Shown here one piece after another: positions 58,003-64,000 of a stretch of 64,000 nt of DNA. The notes beneath the pieces are model-generated. The model searched no databases and was not told where the DNA came from. It saw only the letters and a program-made list of their open reading frames with translations. This stretch comes from Cohnella sp. OV330 (GTDB lineage: Bacteria > Bacillota > Bacilli > Paenibacillales > Paenibacillaceae), in the NCBI RefSeq assembly GCF_900112065.1, contig NZ_FOKE01000001.1, positions 855,200 to 919,199 on the forward strand, given 5' to 3'. The number at the start of each line of letters is the position of its first letter. The stretch's first letter is position 1. Both the position numbers and the translations under genes were made by a program.

Positions 58003-58875
58003 TTGCTCAGGACCAACTTTGGATTCCGGTATGCGGAGCCGACGGACGCCTTGATGGCGATCCGGACGATCGGCTGGGAGAGCGCCGTGAGCGACAGCTA
58101 CCGCTGGAACGGGCGGACGCGCGGGGACAAGTTCGCGTTGTTCCAATACACCCTCTCGGGAGAAGGCAATCTGACGATCGCGGGCAAGCATTATCGCATT
58201 CCGAAGCACCACGGCTTTTTCGTGACAGTGCCGGATAACCACGAGTATTACTACAGCCCGGATGCCGACGGCGAGCCCTGGGAGTTTATATTTTTGACGG
58301 CGTCGGGCCGGCATGTCGACGGCTACTGGAACGATATCGTCGCGAAAGCCGGGCCTGTCGTGTCCTTCAAGCCGAACGCGCAGCCGATCGCCATGCTGTG
58401 GGAGATGATGGAGAACGCGCAGTCGAAAACGGGCCTCGACAAGTACGAGCTGTCCGTCCGCCTGTATGAATGGATCGTCGCCTGCCTGCGGGCCGTCGAC
58501 GGCAGGCCGGACGCCGGGCGCCCCGTCCCGGATTCGGTGGCCGCCGCCTTGAAGTTCATGGAGACGCATTACCACCGCTTCCTGACGCTGGAGCAGATCG
58601 CCGCCGAGGCCGGGATGTCCAAGTACCATTTTTGCAGGCTGTTCCTCAAGCATACCGGCGTCACGCCGATTCATCATCTGACCAAGATCCGGATCGAAGC
58701 GGCATCCCGGCTCCTCCGGCAGACAAGCCAGCCCATCGCGGCTATCGCTACGGCAACGGGCTTTGACAACAGCAGCTATTTCGGCAAAGTGTTCCGCAAG
58801 ATGATGGGCGCGTCGCCCCAGCAATTCCGCGACAGTACGGACGACATCCCCGAGCATCATATTTTGATCGACTGA
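58003..58875 (+). CDS. AraC-family transcriptional regulator
   Basis: A 290-residue regulator. The cupin ligand domain covers about 30-150 (FALFQYTLSGEGNLTIAGKHY). The two helix-turn-helix motifs end with ATGFDNSSYFGKVFRKMMGASPQQFR. The start is TTG 58003 with GGAGG ten bases upstream; no ATG lies close. The GH4 gene follows on the same strand after 125 bases, with a direct repeat that could be its binding site. The esterase gene diverges on the other side. It probably activates one or both. Confidence 0.9.
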   Translation: MLRTNFGFRYAEPTDALMAIRTIGWESAVSDSYRWNGRTRGDKFALFQYTLSGEGNLTIAGKHYRIPKHHGFFVTVPDNHEYYYSPDADGEPWEFIFLTASGRHVDGYWNDIVAKAGPVVSFKPNAQPIAMLWEMMENAQSKTGLDKYELSVRLYEWIVACLRAVDGRPDAGRPVPDSVAAALKFMETHYHRFLTLEQIAAEAGMSKYHFCRLFLKHTGVTPIHHLTKIRIEAASRLLRQTSQPIAAIATATGFDNSSYFGKVFRKMMGASPQQFRDSTDDIPEHHILID

Positions 58876-58876
58876 A

Positions 58877-58980
58877 TACTGCGCAATATTTTATCAATCC
58901 GGTGAAAATATTCTGCTATTTACTCCCCATATATCAGGAATCTATGATATTACCCGAGAGGAAGTAATGCGCAATTATTT
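58877..58980. promoter_or_regulatory. Direct repeat upstream of the GH4 gene
   Basis: TACTGCGCAATATTTT (58877-58892) recurs as TAATGCGCAATTATTT (58965-58980), 88 bases apart and in the same orientation. Direct repeats are usual for AraC-type activators. The second copy lies just before the GH4 ribosome site. Confidence 0.5.
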
Positions 58981-59000
58981 CATACGGAGGTCGATATAAT

Positions 59001-60392
59001 ATGTTGAAAATCGCAATGATCGGGGCGGGAAGCATCAATTTCACGCGCAGGCTGATCATGGACTTGATGTCGGTGCCCGAATTCCGCGATACCGAATTCC
59101 GCCTGATGGACATCGATCCGGAGACGCTCGAGATGGTGACGAAGCTGAGCGAGCGCATGCTGGAGACGAACGGTCTGACGGAAGTGAAAATCGTGCCGAC
59201 GACCAGCCAGCGCGAAGCGATCAGGGACGCCGACTACGTCATCTGTCTGGCTCGCGTCGGCGGGCTTGAGGCGTATCGCCACGATATCGAGATTCCGCTG
59301 AAATACGGCGTCGAGCAATGCGTCGGCGATACGCTCGGCCCAGGCGGCGTATTCTTCGCGCTGCGCACGATCCCGGTGCTGCTCGACATCGCGAAGGATA
59401 TGCGGGAGCTCGCGCCGAACGCGCTGCTGCTCAACTATTCCAACCCGATGGCGATGAATACGTGGGCCGTTCGGCGCGCCGGCGGCGTCCGGGTCGTCGG
59501 CCTGTGCCACGGCGTGCAGCACGGCCACGAGCAGATCGCCGAGGCGTTCGGCCTGCCGCAGGACGAGATCGACCAGATCTGCGCGGGCATCAACCACCAG
59601 ACGTGGTTCATCAACATTTCCCACAAGGGCAAGGATCTGACGCCGCATCTGCTCGAGGCGTTCGAGAACCATCCGACGCTGCCGCAAAGAGAGCCGTGCC
59701 GCATCGACGTGCTGCGCAGATTCGGCTACTACTCGACGGAGTCGAACGGCCACTTAAGCGAATATCTGCCGTGGTACCGCAAGAAATCCGCCGACATGTC
59801 CAAGTGGATCAACGAGAAGGAATGGATCGGCGGGGTGACGGCGGGTTATCTGGAGCACTGCCTGACGCGCTTCGTCGACTACAAGGAGATGTACCCGAAG
59901 ATGCTGAGCGGCGAGATCGCGTCCATCCCGCTTGGACAGCGTTCGGAGGAGCACGGCTCGTACATCATCGAAGCGCTCGAGACGGGTAAGACGTACCGCG
60001 GCAACTTCAACATCGAAAACCGCGGCATGATCACGAACCTGCCGGACGGCGCCACGATCGAGATCCCGTGCTACGTGGACCGCAACGGCATCGCGCCGAC
60101 GTACATCGGCGATCTCCCGATGGCTTGCGCCGCTACCTGCCGGGCCAGCATCAGCGTGCAGGAAATGGCCGTCGAAGCCGCGCTGACCGGCAACCGCGAG
60201 CTCGTCAAGCTCGCCGTGCTGCACGACCCGCTCACGGCCGCGGTCTGCAGCACCGAGCAGGTATGGAGCATGGTGGACGAGATGCTGGATGCGCTGGCGC
60301 CCTGGCTGCCCCAGTTCAACGGCGAAGGCCGCTCCTGGCCGGACCTTCCGCAGCCGGAGGGCGGCATGTATCACTTCACGCGCGGGAAATAA
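59001..60392 (+). CDS. GH4 family glycosidase, MelA-like, NAD-dependent
   Basis: A 463-residue enzyme. IGAGSINFTRRL binds NAD, and Cys in LCHGVQHG together with His in GINHQTW binds the metal. LLNYSNPMAMNTW and RGMITNLPDGATIEIPCYVD are family blocks. The CHGV(Q) form points to non-phosphorylated alpha-galactoside-type substrates. The ATG at 59001 has GGAGG nine to ten bases upstream. It shares about the same length and motifs with the GH4 at 28375 but is clearly diverged. A terminator follows. Confidence 0.9.
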   Translation: MLKIAMIGAGSINFTRRLIMDLMSVPEFRDTEFRLMDIDPETLEMVTKLSERMLETNGLTEVKIVPTTSQREAIRDADYVICLARVGGLEAYRHDIEIPLKYGVEQCVGDTLGPGGVFFALRTIPVLLDIAKDMRELAPNALLLNYSNPMAMNTWAVRRAGGVRVVGLCHGVQHGHEQIAEAFGLPQDEIDQICAGINHQTWFINISHKGKDLTPHLLEAFENHPTLPQREPCRIDVLRRFGYYSTESNGHLSEYLPWYRKKSADMSKWINEKEWIGGVTAGYLEHCLTRFVDYKEMYPKMLSGEIASIPLGQRSEEHGSYIIEALETGKTYRGNFNIENRGMITNLPDGATIEIPCYVDRNGIAPTYIGDLPMACAATCRASISVQEMAVEAALTGNRELVKLAVLHDPLTAAVCSTEQVWSMVDEMLDALAPWLPQFNGEGRSWPDLPQPEGGMYHFTRGK

Positions 60393-60412
60393 GCATCGGA
60401 ATAAGGAATAAC

Positions 60413-60449
60413 GAAGCGGCAGCCGCCTTGGCTGCCGCCGCTTCGTTTT
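60413..60449 (+). terminator. Terminator after the GH4 gene
   Basis: GAAGCGGCAGCC pairs with GGCTGCCG(CCG)CTTC apart from a three-base bulge, followed by GTTTTG. Its end touches the -35 element of the germination operon. Confidence 0.8.
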
Positions 60450-60479
60450 GCATAGACGAATCCCGCTTCGCCCATAATA
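60449..60479 (+). promoter_or_regulatory. Sigma-G-like (forespore) promoter of the ger operon
   Basis: TGCATA (60449-60454) and CATAATA (60473-60479) are 18 bases apart, matching the sigma-G pattern GMATR-N18-CATNMTA. Transcription would begin near 60486, about 30 bases before the start codon. GerA-type receptors are expressed in the forespore. Confidence 0.6.
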
Positions 60480-60517
60480 TCCCTGCTATGGAATCCGTCG
60501 CAGAGGGGTGAACGGTC

Positions 60518-61972
60518 TTGAAAGCCAACGCCATCAGTAGGAGCCTGGAGGAAAACGAAGCCTATCTCAGGCAACGGTTCCATCCGAGCTCGGATATCGT
60601 ATTCCGCGTCTTCGCGCTTCAAGATCGGACGCCGCTGCTGCTCGTCTACCTGGACGGCATGGCGAGCGTCGAGAGCATCGAGGCGAACGTGCTGAAGCCG
60701 CTGCTCTTCGGCGGATTGCCGGAGGGCATCGACCGCATGCGGACGCTGGCGGAGACGTTAAGGCGCGAATGGGTGCCGCTAGCGAACGTGCTGACGGACG
60801 AATCGCTCGAGAGCCTCGTCAAGCATATTTTGCAGGGCAATATGGCGATCCTGGCGGACGGCGAAGCGTCGGCGCTCGTCGCGCAGGTCCAGGGCTACGA
60901 GAAGCGAAGCATCCAGGAGCCGCTCAAGGAATCGACGCTGCGCGGATCGAAGGAAGGCTTCGTCGAAAATATCCGCACGAATCAGTCGCTGATCCGACGG
61001 CGAATCGCGCACGCGGACCTGAAGATGGAATCTTTTACGATCGGCGAATATACGCGCACCGAAGTCATGCTCGTCTACATGCAAGGAATGGCCGACGAAA
61101 AGGTGCTGGCCAGCGTTCGGGAGAAGCTGAAGGGCATCGAATTGGAAGGCGTCATCGATTCCTCCTATATCGAAGAATGGCTCGAAAACAACTCGTTTTC
61201 TTTATTTTCGCAAATTCAAAATACCGAGCGTCCCGACATCGTTACCGCGAGCTTGCTCCAGGGAAAGGTCGCCCTCCTCACGAGCGGAACGCCGTTCGCG
61301 CTCGTTCTTCCCGTCTCTTTCTGGTCGGGTCTGCAGTCCGCCGACGACTACTTCGAGAGATTCACGTTCGTGATGCTCACCCGGTTCATCCGGTACGTCA
61401 TGACCTTCATCTCCTTCGCCTTGCCGGCGATCTACGTGGCGCTCTCGACCTTCCATCCGGAGATGGTGCCGAGCTATCTCATGATCAGCATCGCGACCGC
61501 GCGGGAAAACTCTCCGTTTCCGACGGTCATCGAGGTGTTCCTCATGATGTTCGTCTTCGACGGGCTGCAGGAGGCCGGCGTTCATCTCCCCAATCAGCTG
61601 GGCCCGGTCGTCAGCATCATCGGCGCCCTCGTCATCGGGCAGGCCGCCGTCGAAGCCGGCATCATCTCCACGCCGATCATTATCGTCATCTCTTTGACGG
61701 GCGTAGCCGCATACACGATTCCCAGGTACAGCGCCACCCTCCCTTTCCGGCTCCTCCGCTATATTTTGCTGTTCGTTACGGGCTTGCTCGGCTTCGTCGG
61801 CTTCGCCTACGGCATCATCTTCTTGCTGATCCACCTGGTCATGCTGGAGTCGTTCGGCACGCCGTACTTGAGCCCCATCGCGCCGTTCGACGGCAGGCGG
61901 ATGAAGGATTTGTTCATCCGGTATCCGTTCTGGATGAAAAGCGGCAGAAACAAGAAAGGACGCCAAAGCTGA
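60518..61972 (+). CDS. Spore germination receptor subunit A (GerA/GerKA family)
   Basis: A 484-residue inner-membrane protein of the spore. The N-terminal soluble domain (1-280) begins SRSLEENEAYLRQRFHPSSD. It is followed by the family block DDYFERFTFVMLTRFIRYV and about five membrane helices (290-440). PFDGRRMKDLFIRYP is near the end. It senses germinants together with the B and C subunits that follow. The start is TTG 60518 with GAGGGG nine bases upstream. Its stop shares one base with the next start. Confidence 0.95.
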   Translation: MKANAISRSLEENEAYLRQRFHPSSDIVFRVFALQDRTPLLLVYLDGMASVESIEANVLKPLLFGGLPEGIDRMRTLAETLRREWVPLANVLTDESLESLVKHILQGNMAILADGEASALVAQVQGYEKRSIQEPLKESTLRGSKEGFVENIRTNQSLIRRRIAHADLKMESFTIGEYTRTEVMLVYMQGMADEKVLASVREKLKGIELEGVIDSSYIEEWLENNSFSLFSQIQNTERPDIVTASLLQGKVALLTSGTPFALVLPVSFWSGLQSADDYFERFTFVMLTRFIRYVMTFISFALPAIYVALSTFHPEMVPSYLMISIATARENSPFPTVIEVFLMMFVFDGLQEAGVHLPNQLGPVVSIIGALVIGQAAVEAGIISTPIIIVISLTGVAAYTIPRYSATLPFRLLRYILLFVTGLLGFVGFAYGIIFLLIHLVMLESFGTPYLSPIAPFDGRRMKDLFIRYPFWMKSGRNKKGRQS

Positions 61973-63138
61973 TGCGGTTCCTTCTTCTTCTGCCCTGCTG
62001 TCTTCTCGCATCGATCGCGCTGTCGGCCTGCACGGACTTCGTCGAACCGAACCAGCTTGCCTTTGTAATGGGAACGGCGGTAGACCGGGCGGAAGGCGGA
62101 CTGATCGAGGTCAGCGATCAGATCGTTATTCCCTCGCAGCTGAGCGGGCCGCCGAATCGCGGCGGTGGGAGCAGCGGCGACGCCGGGAGCTCCATCGTCA
62201 TGTCCGCGACCGGCAGAGACGTGTTCGAAGCGTCCGAAAAAATCCAGAGAAAAATGTCCCGAAGACTCATGACAAGCCACCGCATTATGCTCGCGGTCAG
62301 CGAAGCCTTCTTCAACGAGAACGACGCCGGCAAACTATTCGACAAGCTGGGCCGGGACCCCGCCAACAATATGCGGGACATGACGATCGTAGTCCGGGGC
62401 GGCAGCGCCAAGGAGATCCTCATGCTCCGGCATCCCCTGGAGCGTCTCACGAGCATCGCCGCCGGGAAGGAGCTTCAGATTAACGGGCTAACGAAGTTTT
62501 CGTCCAGACAGCTCATCCTCGAGCATTATACCGACGGTCTTCGGCCCCTGCTGCCGGTGCTGCAGATCGAGAAGGTGAGGACGAGCAGCAAGGAGTCTAC
62601 GCCGTTCGCCGCGCTGTCCGGCTTTGCCGTCCTGAACAAACAGCTCCGCATCAAAGGCGTCCTGGACGAAAACGAAAGCGCCGCCGCGGTCTGGATGTCC
62701 GGCAAGGGAGCGTATCAAGGCCTGACGATCCCTTGGAAAAACGGAAAGGGCCTCTTGTCTTTCAGACTCGTCCATCTGAAGCGCACCATCCGCACGAGAA
62801 GCTGCGGCGATTCGAAATGCGCCGAATTGGAAGTTAAAGCGCAAGCCTATCTCGTGGAAAACACCACCTCGCTCGACATGTCCCAAATCCGGAACATGAC
62901 CGACACGGAAAGGTACATGAACGCGGAAATCCAAAGGGATTTTCAGCGGACGATGAACAAGATTCAGCAATGGGGGCCGGACATCTTCGGCATCGGCGAG
63001 CATCTCCACCGGCATTATCCATACTGGTGGAAGTCCCGGCAGCACGACTGGGACGAGCGATTCAAGACGCTCGACGTGACCGTCAAAGCCGATATTAGTC
63101 TCATCTCCATCGGTTCGAGCGGCGGGCAAATGAAATGA
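61972..63138 (+). CDS. Spore germination lipoprotein, Ger(x)C family
   Basis: A 388-residue lipoprotein. The signal MRFLLLLPCCLLASIALSAC ends at Cys20. TDFVEPNQLAFVMGTAVDR is the typical GerC opening. A Gly/Ser loop (RGGGSSGDAGSS, near residue 62-75) is followed by MSRRLMTSHRIMLAVSE. The C-terminal domain contains AEIQRDFQRTMNKIQQWGPDI, which matches the family. It anchors on the outside of the spore inner membrane. ATG 61972 overlaps the gerA stop by one base. Confidence 0.94.
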   Translation: MRFLLLLPCCLLASIALSACTDFVEPNQLAFVMGTAVDRAEGGLIEVSDQIVIPSQLSGPPNRGGGSSGDAGSSIVMSATGRDVFEASEKIQRKMSRRLMTSHRIMLAVSEAFFNENDAGKLFDKLGRDPANNMRDMTIVVRGGSAKEILMLRHPLERLTSIAAGKELQINGLTKFSSRQLILEHYTDGLRPLLPVLQIEKVRTSSKESTPFAALSGFAVLNKQLRIKGVLDENESAAAVWMSGKGAYQGLTIPWKNGKGLLSFRLVHLKRTIRTRSCGDSKCAELEVKAQAYLVENTTSLDMSQIRNMTDTERYMNAEIQRDFQRTMNKIQQWGPDIFGIGEHLHRHYPYWWKSRQHDWDERFKTLDVTVKADISLISIGSSGGQMK

Positions 63139-63161
63139 AGGCGCAGCGAAGGGGGATCACG

Positions 63162-64000
63162 ATGAAATTAAGCGGGTACCAGCTGTTCTGGATGACCAGC
63201 ATCTCGTCCATGATCATGTTCTCCTACATCCCGATCACGCTAGCCGTGAATGAGGCGCATCAGGATGCGTGGATCTCGATCCTGCTCGGGGGAGGTCTCA
63301 TGATGGGCGTCACCTGGATGGCGCTGCGGGTATGCATGCAAAATCGGGACAAGACGCTGGTGCGGATGACGAAGGACTTGCTCGGCACCATGCTCGGCAA
63401 AATCGTCGTCGCGGCGTACTTCGCGCACTGGTTCCTGCAGATGTCCATGACCGTCAAGGATATGGCGAACTTTCAAAACCTCGTCATGCTGCACAATACG
63501 CCGATGCCGGCGGTCCTCCTCTGCATGCTCTTTCTCGTCTTTTATGCGGTGTACAAAGGGGGGATCACGGCGGTCAGCCGGTGCGCGGAGGTGATCGGAC
63601 CCATCTTCATCTTGATCTTGTACGTCCAGCTGTTCCTGAATCCGCAGGAGATGGATCTGAAGCGGATCCTGCCCGTCTACGCCGATTCCGGATGGCTGCA
63701 GATCGTCATGGGGGCCTTCAGCGCGTTCAATTACATGCTGGACCCTACGATCATCCTCATGCTTTTCTTTTTTGCCGAAAACAAACGGACCGCGTCGCGC
63801 GGGATCTTATGGGGAACCGCGGTGTCCGCGGGCTGGGGGCTGCTGGCGACATTCGCGATGCTGGCCGTGACCGGTCCCGACATGGCGGCCAAAATGGTCG
63901 TCCCCGTCTACTCGCTGACGAAAATGGTGTCCATTCTCAACTTCATTCAAAACATCGACGTCTTCTATATCCCGCTCTGGCTGCTCGGCGCCTTCATCAA
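63162..64000 (+). CDS. Spore germination permease, GerB family (C-terminus outside window)
   Basis: About 280 codons of an amino-acid-permease-like membrane protein. It starts KLSGYQLFWMTSISSMIMFSY, the normal GerB opening, and continues through some eight helices, including AEVIGPIFILILYVQLFL. The family length is about 365, so roughly 85 residues are cut off by the window edge. ATG 63162 has AAGGGGG six bases upstream; an in-frame ATG at 63135 overlaps the gerC stop but lacks a site. It completes the A-C-B germinant receptor. Confidence 0.93.
   Translation, partial: MKLSGYQLFWMTSISSMIMFSYIPITLAVNEAHQDAWISILLGGGLMMGVTWMALRVCMQNRDKTLVRMTKDLLGTMLGKIVVAAYFAHWFLQMSMTVKDMANFQNLVMLHNTPMPAVLLCMLFLVFYAVYKGGITAVSRCAEVIGPIFILILYVQLFLNPQEMDLKRILPVYADSGWLQIVMGAFSAFNYMLDPTIILMLFFFAENKRTASRGILWGTAVSAGWGLLATFAMLAVTGPDMAAKMVVPVYSLTKMVSILNFIQNIDVFYIPLWLLGAFI

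Noticed and set aside
1..64000. tRNA, rRNA, insertion sequences, prophage genes, toxin-antitoxin pairs
   Set aside because: Looked for by eye on both strands and not recognised. Small RNA genes cannot be excluded without a covariance search.

Overview
The window is GC-rich DNA, probably from an endospore-forming Firmicute of the Paenibacillaceae (Cohnella-like is my best guess). The evidence is a gerA-type germination operon at the right edge behind a sigma-G-like promoter, a YesM/YesN two-component system, LplB/YtcP-type sugar permeases with very long solute-binding lipoproteins, AGGAGG-type ribosome sites and frequent TTG starts. No rRNA, tRNA, insertion sequence, prophage or CRISPR array was seen.

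Layout. 1-7523 (all minus strand): a sugar ABC importer (binding protein and two permeases, the last cut by the window edge), an SDR oxidoreductase coupled to a ThuA-like protein, a carboxylesterase remnant, a LacI regulator and a Gfo/Idh/MocA dehydrogenase. 8056-11601: an ArsB/NhaD-type transporter and a large membrane-anchored alpha/beta hydrolase with a long leader. 12672-19796: an AraC regulator divergent from a GHL6/GH42-like glycosidase, then a 1295-residue secreted GH87 alpha-1,3-glucanase. 20098-25051: an FMN reductase, then an electrophile/quinone-defence-like operon (DoxX, ring-cleaving dioxygenase and a GAPDH paralogue), and LtrA. 25145-28233: an orphan binding lipoprotein, an EamA exporter and a Uma2 protein. 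28375-32937: an operon encoding a cytosolic FG-GAP propeller, a Gfo/Idh/MocA enzyme and a GH4 glycosidase, divergent from an AraC regulator. 33424-35616: a membrane protein of unknown function and a CapA-like lipoprotein. 35793-42018: a complete-looking non-phosphorylating acid-sugar pathway (lactonase, enolase-superfamily dehydratase, Zn- and SDR-dehydrogenases, FAH hydrolase) with two GntR regulators. 42960-57853: a second sugar-uptake locus made of sensor kinase, response regulator, two tandem paralogous binding proteins, two permeases, a GH32-like enzyme, a secreted barrel glycosidase and an acetyl-xylan-esterase-like protein. 58003-60392: AraC plus a second GH4. 60518-64000: the gerA/gerC/gerB germination operon.

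How the parts fit. Nearly every block takes up or degrades carbohydrate: secreted enzymes cut polymers, CUT1 importers carry oligosaccharides, and cytosolic NAD-dependent GH4, Gfo/Idh/MocA and acid-sugar enzymes finish the job. Four perfect matches to the CcpA/LacI-type cre consensus sit at the start of carbon-use genes, and a 13-bp palindromic site is shared by the lactonase gene and the dehydratase operon.

The most unusual feature is non-coding. At least five, possibly six, intergenic arrays have different unit sequences but nearly the same ~51-bp period. Three of them have five units at exactly 51 bp. All lie just past the 3' end of a gene, most units carry a short dyad, and two arrays flank a dead histidine-kinase fragment.
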